A DNA stretch of 64,000 nucleotides from an uncultured Bacteroidales bacterium (GTDB lineage: Bacteria; Bacteroidota; Bacteroidia; Bacteroidales; Paludibacteraceae): NCBI GenBank assembly GCA_903911085.1, contig CAIWCC010000099.1:82366-146365 (forward strand), written 5' to 3'. The number at the start of each line of letters is the position of its first letter. Position 1 is the first letter of the stretch. Shown piece after piece: positions 51,492 through 60,234 of this stretch. The notes under the pieces were generated by a model. It did no database searches, had not been told where the DNA came from, and worked only from the letters and a program-made list of their open reading frames with translations. The position numbers and the translations under genes were made by a program.

Positions 51492-52769
51492 ATGAAGAAA
51501 ACTTTTTACATAATATTGTGTCTGCTTTCAATTCTTTTGGGAGCATGTACTCAAGAACAAGCCGATATTTTTGATATGTCGGCTGCTCAGCGATTATCTA
51601 AAGCGATGAATGATGGGAAAGATACTTTGCAAAGTGCTCATAATGGTTGGGTTATGGAGTATTTTGCAACGCCTGAAAGTCCAGGTTATACTATGTTGAT
51701 AAAGTTCAATACTTCCGGTCAAGCCATAATTGCTGGTAAAAGCGAACTTACGAATAATGTTTTATTGACAGACAGTTGTTTGTACAAAATGATTGGAGAT
51801 AATGGTCCAGTGCTTACTTTTGATACTTTCAACAAGGTACTTCATGCATTTTCAAATCCAATCAATCCAGATGGTTTTGGATTAGAAGGTGATTATGAAT
51901 TTGTAATTATCAGCAAAACTGCCAATGAAATTACTTTGAAAGGAAAAAAAAGAGGTGCTATTATTAAGATGACTAAAGTTCCTAATGATATTACTTGGCA
52001 ACAATATTTTGCCAATTTAGATGCAATGAATTCCACTTTGTTTGGTGGGAAACCTCCTAAACTTACTATGTATTTTGGGAATTTGAGATATTGGTTTTCC
52101 AATGGTACAACGCATATTTTCGATATAATAAAAAGTACTGCTTCGCAAAGCACAATTATTAATTCTCCTTTTATTGTTACACCCACTGGAATTAGGTTTT
52201 ATTCCACACAAACTATAGAAGGAAAAAACTTTCAAACACTAACTTTAAGTGCTAATAAATCAACTTTGGTAAGTGTTGAAAGCCCTGAAATTAGTCTTGT
52301 AGGAACCGAAATTATTGCAGAATATTTTATTGACGAGGCAAAGCAATGGATAATTAGCCCTACCGAACTTAGCCCAAAAGTAAAAGCTGTTTATGATAAA
52401 ATAGTGCTGTCGTGCAAAACAAAATATAAGGGAGATAATATGATTTTGTCAATAATTTATCACTCAACTAGAAAATGTTTTGTTTTTAAAATCACCTTCA
52501 ATTCTGGAAAAACAAAGTATGAAGGCAATGCCGATTTGACTTTGAATATGGCTGCAAAAAGTGAACTGGCCATAATATATAAGGGCACTTGCGATAATAA
52601 TTTTGCTAAATTTTATCCCGAAACCACTGGAATGAATGGTATGAAGGAAATGATTGAACTAATATCAAGTAACTTTGTTTTAACTTCTCAAACACTTATA
52701 AACCCTCAAAATATTAAACTTGTACAGAAGCTAAACGCAGATGCCTGGTTGAATGTTTCATGTCAATAA
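51492..52769 (+). CDS. DUF4302-like lipoprotein
   Basis: Lipobox LLGAC; LQSAHNGWVMEYFATPESPGYTMLIKFNTSGQAIIAGKSE. Confidence 0.75.
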   Translation: MKKTFYIILCLLSILLGACTQEQADIFDMSAAQRLSKAMNDGKDTLQSAHNGWVMEYFATPESPGYTMLIKFNTSGQAIIAGKSELTNNVLLTDSCLYKMIGDNGPVLTFDTFNKVLHAFSNPINPDGFGLEGDYEFVIISKTANEITLKGKKRGAIIKMTKVPNDITWQQYFANLDAMNSTLFGGKPPKLTMYFGNLRYWFSNGTTHIFDIIKSTASQSTIINSPFIVTPTGIRFYSTQTIEGKNFQTLTLSANKSTLVSVESPEISLVGTEIIAEYFIDEAKQWIISPTELSPKVKAVYDKIVLSCKTKYKGDNMILSIIYHSTRKCFVFKITFNSGKTKYEGNADLTLNMAAKSELAIIYKGTCDNNFAKFYPETTGMNGMKEMIELISSNFVLTSQTLINPQNIKLVQKLNADAWLNVSCQ

Positions 52770-52784
52770 TATAAATTTCACAAG

Positions 52785-55172
52785 ATGAAAAAAATCGTTA
52801 TTTCATTAGCTTTTATTACATTGGGGATTTCCTCAATCACTTCTCAAACGAACAAGAATACTGCATTATGCAATAAAAATAAGTCCAATTTCAAAGTTGT
52901 TCAGCAGCCGATAATTGCAATTAATAGTATTGATAATTTGGTTGCTAATAATAAATCCTCAATTCCGATGAGCAGAATTGCAGCATTTAACTCGCAATTG
53001 AAAAGATTTTCTTTGTTACAAAACAAACATATCACTACTGTCAATTCTGTAGTGAATTTTAAATCAAGTACTCCATTGCTTAAAATGAAAGCTAGTAAAG
53101 ATACTACTTTCTACGAAGGTTTTGAAAGCTTCGACGGAAAAACACTTAATTGGATTCCTGCCAATTGGACTCAATTGAATTTAGCACCAAATACTGCTTA
53201 TGTAGCAGGTGATTCCATTAACCCAACTTGGAGTGTTAACCCATCAAATGATTATGCCGACCCAAGCAACGGTAAAAGTATGGCTTGGGTAGATAAGGAC
53301 AAAAACTCAAAACCGCAGGATGTGTGGTTGGTTTCTCCAGCTTTTACTCCTGCTACCGAGGATTATATAAATTTCGATTTCTTTTATAATCCTTGCATGA
53401 TGTATGTCGATTATGCTAATTCTACCGATTCGACCAATGTGTTTGATTTTAAAAAAGCAAATGCAACAATGCAATTATATATTAGTATAGATAATGGCAC
53501 AAAGTGGACTTTGCTATGGGATGCTATTGACGATGCCAGTCAGTTCGATAATGCCAATATTGAAAGTTGGTTATATACTTTTGGTACTTGGAATACAATT
53601 CAAAAATCGTTGGCCACTTATGCTGGTCAATCGGCCAAAATTGCTTTTCGGTATGTTGGCAAAAGAGGAGGTTCAATGGGATTAGACGAAATTTGTGTTC
53701 GTCAATTGCAACCTGCCGCACTTTACAAACGACCTCATGGTTATTTCATTTTAGGTTTAACAACAGATTATCGCAAAAATAAAGCATCTGTTTTATTAGG
53801 ACCTGCTTACGAAAAAGCAGTTTGGGAAAATTATTCAAATCTTGATTCAAAATCATTTCTATGGACTTTTGCCGATCCCAAAATTGCGAATACATCTGCT
53901 AATTCTACTGAGAAAAATCTCGAAGTTCTTTATAAACCACTGGGAACTACTGTGCCAACTTTAAAAGCCACTGGCGGTGCCAAAGACTCAACTTATAGTT
54001 GGGGAAAGGCTGGAAGTTCTTATTTTGTAACTGGCGATAGTTCAAATCCTGTTGGTGCAGGAAACTATGATTTGCTGCAAGGTTACAGTGATTTTGAAGA
54101 AACCAAGTCACCAGGAAGTTATTTTTTTGGAACTCGAGCCGATAGTACTATTGATGCTATTGCTAATTATTTCGAAAAACCTGTTCATCGTTATATTTTG
54201 GATAGTTTATGGGTTAATGTTGGTGAATTTGCAGCTCCTGCGACTACTGAATTCAAATTAATTATTCATAGAGTAAATTCTAAAGGTTTTATAACCGATA
54301 CAATTGCTACAGCTGTGTGTAAAGCCGCCGACCTTATGGTGGTTGACAACGGTTACAATACAATGATATTTAAAGGATTTACAAGTGTAGACTCCACTAA
54401 TGGTTTGGAAGTTGTAAACGATTATTTAGAAATTAGTGATGCGATATTAGTCGAATTAACCGGCTTCAATAAAAAAGGCATTACATTTGCACCTTTTGCA
54501 CAACTTAATGAAAGTCCCACAGGCGAATCTAATGCTTATGTTTATTATAATGCGAAGGATTCTGTTGGTAAAATCACCCGCAGACTTGTTGGTTCACCCG
54601 ATTATATCGGCGCGCGGACTTCGTTCTTTTTCAACATAGCTGCTTCTTATTCTTATTTGCAACCCGACGATTCCATTTTTGTAGCACCCATTTCTGGTGG
54701 TAGCAAAACCTTTAAAGTTGATGCTTTATATTCGCCTCAGGGTTGGTGGCTCGATACCGAATTACCTTCATGGCTTAGTTCTGACAGTACATTCAATGCA
54801 ACAACAGGTGAAGTTACATATACTCTAAAAGCTGCTGCATTGCCTTCCGAAGTCAAAAGTCGTAGTGCAATTGTAAAAGTTCTAACTTTTGGTGCCGATA
54901 TGTCAATAAATGTTTATCAAGGCGATTATACTGGACTTACTTCATTAAATACCTCAAATACAAAAGTGATAAGTAAAGGGGCATCGTATGAATTGACTTA
55001 TAGTGCTGATTTTAATTCGGTTTCAATTTATAATCTAACAGGGCAGTTGTCAAATAAATTCAGGCTTTCACCTAGTGGAAAAACTACCATACCAGCGTCA
55101 AATTTTCCTACAGGCGTAGTTCTTTTCAAATTCAGTGGTAAAAATTCCGAAACAGTGAAAGTGGTTCGCTAA
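52785..55172 (+). CDS. Choice-of-anchor-J/cleaved-adhesin-like secreted protein with T9SS-like tail
   Basis: TTFYEGFESFDGKTLNWIPANWTQLN...DVWLVSPAFTPATEDYINFDFFYNP; C-terminal VSIYNLTGQLSNKFRL...GVVLFKFSGKNSETVKVVR. Confidence 0.75.
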   Translation: MKKIVISLAFITLGISSITSQTNKNTALCNKNKSNFKVVQQPIIAINSIDNLVANNKSSIPMSRIAAFNSQLKRFSLLQNKHITTVNSVVNFKSSTPLLKMKASKDTTFYEGFESFDGKTLNWIPANWTQLNLAPNTAYVAGDSINPTWSVNPSNDYADPSNGKSMAWVDKDKNSKPQDVWLVSPAFTPATEDYINFDFFYNPCMMYVDYANSTDSTNVFDFKKANATMQLYISIDNGTKWTLLWDAIDDASQFDNANIESWLYTFGTWNTIQKSLATYAGQSAKIAFRYVGKRGGSMGLDEICVRQLQPAALYKRPHGYFILGLTTDYRKNKASVLLGPAYEKAVWENYSNLDSKSFLWTFADPKIANTSANSTEKNLEVLYKPLGTTVPTLKATGGAKDSTYSWGKAGSSYFVTGDSSNPVGAGNYDLLQGYSDFEETKSPGSYFFGTRADSTIDAIANYFEKPVHRYILDSLWVNVGEFAAPATTEFKLIIHRVNSKGFITDTIATAVCKAADLMVVDNGYNTMIFKGFTSVDSTNGLEVVNDYLEISDAILVELTGFNKKGITFAPFAQLNESPTGESNAYVYYNAKDSVGKITRRLVGSPDYIGARTSFFFNIAASYSYLQPDDSIFVAPISGGSKTFKVDALYSPQGWWLDTELPSWLSSDSTFNATTGEVTYTLKAAALPSEVKSRSAIVKVLTFGADMSINVYQGDYTGLTSLNTSNTKVISKGASYELTYSADFNSVSIYNLTGQLSNKFRLSPSGKTTIPASNFPTGVVLFKFSGKNSETVKVVR

Positions 55173-55215
55173 ATTTTGTAAGCAGACTATTTGAAAACAT
55201 TATACTTTGCAAATC

Positions 55216-55275
55216 AAAATCGCCTTTAGAAATGGATTATCGTTGTGGTATATCCGTTTCTAAAGGCGATTTTTT
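55216..55275 (+). terminator. Terminator of the SusCD operon
   Basis: AAAATCGCCTTTAGAAATGGA...TCCGTTTCTAAAGGCGATTTTTT long stem plus T-tract. Confidence 0.85.
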
Positions 55276-55301
55276 CTATTTTCTTAATCTACAACTGCAT
55301 A

Positions 55302-55369
55302 GAAATACGGTTCAACCAACGCTTACGTGTGGGGTCGTACCGATAGCAGGAAGTCTGAGTATTAGCACC
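55302..55369. repeat. Family-B imperfect palindromic repeat, copy 1
   Basis: GAAATACGGTTCAACCAACGCTTACGTGTGGGGTCGTACCGATAGCAGGAAGTCTGAGTATTAGCACC, related to copies at 56201 and 60097. Confidence 0.65.
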
Positions 55370-55375
55370 AGTTTT

Positions 55376-55945
55376 TTATTTTCTTGTCAATGATATTGCC
55401 TTTAAGAAATTTATCTTTTCGTTTTCTTCCCACTTTTTTACGTTTGTAATCGAAAAGTTAGCAATGTCTCCTTTTTTCTCAGCGACAAGAAAATATGTAT
55501 TAATGTTTGCTGTTTCTTTCTGTCCGTAAATTCTATAAATGATAAAATTGTTTGTGCTATCAGTCTCTATCGATTGTCTTTTCAAACCTTGAGATTCAAC
55601 GAAATAATTAGAATCCCACTCATAAAATGATTTTATAAACTCAAAACCAGATTTCTCGCCATTTCTATTAAATTCATATTTATTGAATCTTACGAAAGAA
55701 ATTGCTAAACTTACAGAGTCTCGATTCCTGAAAAACTGTTGTTTGCTACTTGCAAGATAATTAGTCCTTTCCCATTTTCCTGGTATTGTTACTGATCCAT
55801 AAGGAAAAACAAAATAGTCGGTCGTATTCGTTTTCTCATTATACTCACATCCAACAATTGTACTCGTAGTTTTTTGTATTGCACAATTTGTCAGACTAAC
55901 TACTAAAGCTAAAAAAAGAACAATTTTAATGTGGTTTGTTTTCAT
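55376..55945 (-). CDS. Hypothetical lipoprotein
   Basis: 189-aa ORF with lipobox VVSLTNC. Confidence 0.65.
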   Translation of the reverse strand: MKTNHIKIVLFLALVVSLTNCAIQKTTSTIVGCEYNEKTNTTDYFVFPYGSVTIPGKWERTNYLASSKQQFFRNRDSVSLAISFVRFNKYEFNRNGEKSGFEFIKSFYEWDSNYFVESQGLKRQSIETDSTNNFIIYRIYGQKETANINTYFLVAEKKGDIANFSITNVKKWEENEKINFLKAISLTRK

Positions 55946-56046
55946 TGTTAATAATTGTGGTACTGATTATTATTTGATATTTGTTTTATCTTTATCAATG
56001 CTTTAATTTTTTTTACCCTTCTGAATAACGCCAGTCTGCGCAAAAA

Positions 56047-56163
56047 CTAAATTTCACCCAAAAGTTGTGAAAATTTCGTTTGGCTGACTTTCATAGTTGC
56101 AATTAAATTAAAATAATCAATGCCTTCCTGCGCCAATTCATCAAAACTTGTTGCTTTCTCCAT
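56047..56163 (-). CDS. Small ORF adjoining family-B repeat copy 2 (38 aa, MEKATSFDELAQEGIDYFNLIATMKVSQTKFSQLLGEI)
   Basis: ATG at 56163, TAG at 56047-56049; the MEKAT start is shared with the sequence beside repeat copy 3. Confidence 0.35.
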   Translation of the reverse strand: MEKATSFDELAQEGIDYFNLIATMKVSQTKFSQLLGEI

Positions 56164-56200
56164 AACTAATTTATTTTCCTCCACTTTCGTTGAATGAAAT

Positions 56201-56277
56201 GCCTGCAAGCGGGAATACGGTTCAATAGACGCTTCCTAGTGGGTCGTGCCGATAGCAGGAAGCCTGGTGTTTTGGGG
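56201..56277. repeat. Family-B imperfect palindromic repeat, copy 2
   Basis: GCCTGCAAGCGGGAATACGGTTCAATAGACGCTTCCTAGTGGGTCGTGCCGATAGCAGGAAGC...; homology with copy 3 continues to about 56155. Confidence 0.7.
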
Positions 56278-56285
56278 TCGTTTTT

Positions 56286-57509
56286 TTATTTCGTTTTTTC
56301 TGTCTTAACTAAAAGTCCGTTTGCTATAAAATTGTCCGCAGTTTTCAATTCAATTGTATAAGTTTGCTGTCCACTATTTAGTCTTTCAATTGAGGTTAGT
56401 TCTGAAAATATTTTCTCTGACGGTATGAAAACCTTGTCGCCAATTTGTAAATTTTGTATTTCAGTGGTCTGTTCATAATTAGAATTAGATTTTTGGGGAT
56501 TCAAAGAAGCCCATCTTTTATTTTCTGTCCAAAATGGGTGGTCGTCTGTTGAAGTTATTTCTCGATCTTTGAATACTAGCTTGTAAAGGTTTGAATGTAT
56601 TCTATTAATTGTTTTTGTGACTTCTGTATCTTGTAGTCCTTCTTTCAGAAAGTTATATGTTTTAATTTTGTCACCTTTTTTTATTGTCTCTATGTCTTTA
56701 ATTGAATTATCTGACATTAGAATTTTAGTTCCCGCCCCAAAGCAATGAACATCAATCCCATCAAAATAAATTTCTGTAATTGCTGTATCATCAAATTTTT
56801 CTCCTTGGTAAACCTCCAAGATTTCAAATTTCATAGTCCACCAAGGTTTAGTTGAAAGTTTTTTCCAGTCTTTCCTGTCACTATAACCAATTGGTTCAAA
56901 CGAGAATGTTTGTTCTTGTCTTGTGTCGACTAAATTTAAAATGGCAAATGGCTTGTTGTACAGATACATTTTGAGCTTTTTTACTCTAGAGTTTTCACGC
57001 CACGCTCTTTCTGATTTTACGTATCCGTTGACGATAATAATTTTCGTAATTCTTGGATTTTCAGGTGGAAAATGAAAAGTTATATTTTCTCCAATTCCAT
57101 ATCCTGGGACACCTTCAATCCAAACCGTTTTGTAATTCAAATCATCAATGTTTGAGGCTGCATATTTTACACCTTTGAAGGGTTTTAATTCTGAAGAAGC
57201 TGTTGCAGTATCTAGTCCGCCACCACAATACCAACTGCAACCAGAACCAAGGATTTCCCAATAGGTTTCATCAACTTCGTCACAATTATCATAGATTTTC
57301 TTTTCTTCTGGAGTGAGTTTTTTATAGTCATCAGATTTTGATACTTTTTTCCAGACTTTCTCACATTGTTCAATTTTTTTATTAAACTCGATCTCACCTT
57401 CGGAACTTTTGTCAATAAGTTTTCCTAAAGTTGGTTTCATCTCTTTTATAGTCTGTCCGTAAATTGTCAGGCTAAAAACAGTTAAAAGTATTGTTGCTGA
57501 TCGTCTCAT
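56286..57509 (-). CDS. Secreted NADase-type glycan-binding/discoidin-like protein with C-terminal Hint (hedgehog/intein) domain
   Basis: SGCSWYCGGG...YKTVWIEGVPGYGIGENITFHFP; Hint start VHCFGAGTKILMSDNSIKDIETIKKGDKI, TSTDDHPFW, TADNFIANGLLVKTEKTK. Confidence 0.8.
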   Translation of the reverse strand: MRRSATILLTVFSLTIYGQTIKEMKPTLGKLIDKSSEGEIEFNKKIEQCEKVWKKVSKSDDYKKLTPEEKKIYDNCDEVDETYWEILGSGCSWYCGGGLDTATASSELKPFKGVKYAASNIDDLNYKTVWIEGVPGYGIGENITFHFPPENPRITKIIIVNGYVKSERAWRENSRVKKLKMYLYNKPFAILNLVDTRQEQTFSFEPIGYSDRKDWKKLSTKPWWTMKFEILEVYQGEKFDDTAITEIYFDGIDVHCFGAGTKILMSDNSIKDIETIKKGDKIKTYNFLKEGLQDTEVTKTINRIHSNLYKLVFKDREITSTDDHPFWTENKRWASLNPQKSNSNYEQTTEIQNLQIGDKVFIPSEKIFSELTSIERLNSGQQTYTIELKTADNFIANGLLVKTEKTK

Positions 57510-57525
57510 ATTCTTTTTTTTAATG

Positions 57526-57634
57526 CCCCATAACGACCAATGCTATGGGCATTTGGCGGATTGTGAAGCTAATACGGGCGCAAAACTCCCGCTAAATGCG
57601 CGTCCGCCAGCCAATGCGCATAGACGTGTGGCTG
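57526..57634. repeat. Family-A attC-like imperfect palindrome, copy 1
   Basis: CCCCATAACGACC start; arms CTATGGGCATTTGGCGGA (57543-57560) and TCCGCCAGCCAATGCGCATAG (57603-57623). Confidence 0.65.
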
Positions 57635-57882
57635 GAAGTTAAGTCATTCAGAATTCGGTTTTATTATTTTCGATTTTAAACCTTTATACCTTATTCATTT
57701 TTCCACGTTTATGTATCTTGTTTTGTTGTGCTTAATTATAGCCTTTATTATTGTTTTGTTTTTCTTGTCTTCAAAATCTTAAGACTAAGCTAATTTGCCT
57801 ATTTTCTTTTCTGAGATTAGACAGATTCTTTCATTAGTAGTATATTTTCTTTCCCTCGTTCACTATGAGGTAAAGAGTTATA

Positions 57883-59832
57883 TTAATTCAAAAAATTATT
57901 ATTGACTGTCTGTAATGCCCATTCATATAATAAGCCGGCTCCACTGTTAGCTTTTGTAAGAACATAGATTTGTTTTCCAGTTGAATCTGTAAAAACAAAA
58001 TTACCTTCAGCATTATATAATTTATTATTGGACATAAAGCTTTCCAATGTAAATTTGCCCAAGTAATTCAGATAGCTGTAGTTAAACACGTATAAATAAG
58101 GATCACCTGTAGTAGTTGTCCAATTGCTTGAGTTACTAGTCAGAACAAAAAACTGATCTGCCGATTTTGAATGGAAAAGCGATTGAATCTGATTTGTAAC
58201 ATCTACATTACCATTGTAGTACATATCTAGTGTTTTCAATTCACTCGATCGGAGTACAGTTTTACCACGGGTAAATATTCTATCACCATCTTCCGAAAAC
58301 CATAGGTTTCCATTCATTGGATAATCACCATGATAAGGTGAATCATAAAGCATAGATGCAACTCCATTCTGGATGTCATATTTTTCAATATCACTTGGTG
58401 AAGAGCCATTATCAGCTCCATACATATATTTTTCCGAAGGATGTAATCGTCCTAATGTACCTGCATAAATCATCCAGTCCGATGAGTTTGATTCTAATCC
58501 TGTAGTGAGATTTACGCCATGGATAGCACACCACTGGTCCCTTATAGGGAATACATATCCCCAGCCACCTGAAGTAAGAACCACATCCAGTGCATCACAG
58601 CTAATGCTGCATTCCTTTTCAAGAGTGCTTGAGGCTATATCAATATAACTTACCATTCCGTTATGACCTACCAATGCTTTTGTTCCGTTGGCATTTACGG
58701 ATACACAACTTGGTGTTTTATTCAACCTTACAGTTTGTTTTGTCTTTGTTTCTGGGTCAAGTATAATCAGTGCATTGGTTGGAGATGCAGTTACCATGTA
58801 TATTTTGTTTGTCTTACGGCAAAATTCAGCATCCACAACATTGCAGTTCAGCATGTATTTTGTTTCCACAAAATGATCGATAGTTACCAACAAAGAGTCT
58901 TTGAAGTTAGCATCATTGTTGAAATTAATGACGGCTGTATTTTTGCCATTTGGAATTGATGTCCTATTGGTTGAGATTTTTAGAAGCACAGAATCACCCT
59001 GATTAACTAATCCTTGCGCAGGAACAATATCAAAGTATTGTTTCTGACTTGAAGCTGACCATGTCAGTGGAGAATTGCCAGTATTCCTGAGATATACATA
59101 TTTCACATTATCCGTATAATCATATTTCAATTCTTTTGCTGATAAATTATAGGTCGAATTTAATGGAACTTCCATACTTACATTTACAGAATCATAGGAA
59201 TTTTCAGCATTTGTTATCAAACTAATCATATGATTATAAATGTTCTTATTCATATTTGCGCGATTACATTGCAATGTGATTGTTACTTTTTGTTTCTTAA
59301 ACAAATTACCATGTGTTGGACTTACACTCAACCAATTGTTTGGCTTGTTGATAGACCACGAAAGAATTCCGGTACCAGAATTTTCAATTGTAAATGTTTT
59401 TGTATTATCAGTTGTACCAAAATCAATACTCTTCGAACTGTTGTAAATTTTAGGATGACCACTAACAGACATGTAGACATAGACATCTTTAGTGCCCGCT
59501 AAATCAGAAATAATGGAAATTTTTCCTGAATATACTCCTTCCAAATTGTCTTTTAATGGTACTAAACGAATGGGATTAATTCCGTTTGCTATTTTAGCTT
59601 TCAACAAGGTAGAATCAATAAATAACCATGATGGATATTGGGTAATTTGATACTGAATACCGGTTTGAGGCTGAACTGATATATAGATGTCTTTAAAACT
59701 ATCAGCATCGGCAATGTAAAGCGTATCTGGTGATACAAATAGTTTTAATGTGCTGATGTCTAGATCATTTTTTTCGCAACCACCAATCAATAATAATACC
59801 GGGAGGATAACTGAAATCAATAGTTTCTTCAT
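57883..59832 (-). CDS. Lipoprotein with BACON/Ig-like repeats and YVTN-type beta-propeller
   Basis: Lipobox LLIGGC; SWSINKPNNWLSVSPTHGN and TWSASSQKQYFDIVPAQGLV repeats; NKTPSCVSVNANGTKALVGHNG propeller-like. Confidence 0.65.
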   Translation of the reverse strand: MKKLLISVILPVLLLIGGCEKNDLDISTLKLFVSPDTLYIADADSFKDIYISVQPQTGIQYQITQYPSWLFIDSTLLKAKIANGINPIRLVPLKDNLEGVYSGKISIISDLAGTKDVYVYMSVSGHPKIYNSSKSIDFGTTDNTKTFTIENSGTGILSWSINKPNNWLSVSPTHGNLFKKQKVTITLQCNRANMNKNIYNHMISLITNAENSYDSVNVSMEVPLNSTYNLSAKELKYDYTDNVKYVYLRNTGNSPLTWSASSQKQYFDIVPAQGLVNQGDSVLLKISTNRTSIPNGKNTAVINFNNDANFKDSLLVTIDHFVETKYMLNCNVVDAEFCRKTNKIYMVTASPTNALIILDPETKTKQTVRLNKTPSCVSVNANGTKALVGHNGMVSYIDIASSTLEKECSISCDALDVVLTSGGWGYVFPIRDQWCAIHGVNLTTGLESNSSDWMIYAGTLGRLHPSEKYMYGADNGSSPSDIEKYDIQNGVASMLYDSPYHGDYPMNGNLWFSEDGDRIFTRGKTVLRSSELKTLDMYYNGNVDVTNQIQSLFHSKSADQFFVLTSNSSNWTTTTGDPYLYVFNYSYLNYLGKFTLESFMSNNKLYNAEGNFVFTDSTGKQIYVLTKANSGAGLLYEWALQTVNNNFLN

Positions 59833-60018
59833 AATTTCTTCTAATTCTAATAGTATATTTAATAAATAATTTGTTCAATTGATCTTCTCCTCGGCTCCTA
59901 AGGAGTATGGAGTGTTTCATTAGTTGTTATCTTGCTATATTTCAACTTTTTACGCTAAGCGTCTTCTTGCGTTTAGATGCACAACATTATTCGTTCTCTC
60001 TTTTGTCTTTTCCCTCCT

Positions 60019-60053
60019 GCGACTATGGTTGCTGAGCTTGTCGAAGCAGTCGC
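60019..60053. repeat. REP-like hairpin
   Basis: GCGACT atggtt GCTGAGCTTGTCGAAGC AGTCGC. Confidence 0.55.
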
Positions 60054-60096
60054 TTTCTCCATACCTAATTTTTTCTTCCACGTTCGTTGAATGAAG

Positions 60097-60175
60097 TTCC
60101 TGCAAACGGGAATACGGTTCAACCGACGCTTCCTTGCTGGGTCGTGCCGACCGCAGGAAGCATGAGTATTAGGGG
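60097..60175. repeat. Family-B imperfect palindromic repeat, copy 3
   Basis: TTCCTGCAAACGGGAATACGGTTCAACCGACGCTTCCTTGCTGGGTCGTGCCGACCGCAGGAAGCATGAGTATTAGGGG; terminal TTCCTGC/GCAGGAA inverted repeat. Confidence 0.7.
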
Positions 60176-60234
60176 TTTGTTGTTTGTTTAGGTTATCTGT
60201 GTTTCTTCAATTTAGTCGTGTCATAATTTGGAGC

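Noticed and set aside
59884-59910. GGCTCCTAAGGAG similar to the MITE-like interior
   Set aside because: Too short and lacks TIRs; could be chance or a common short palindrome.
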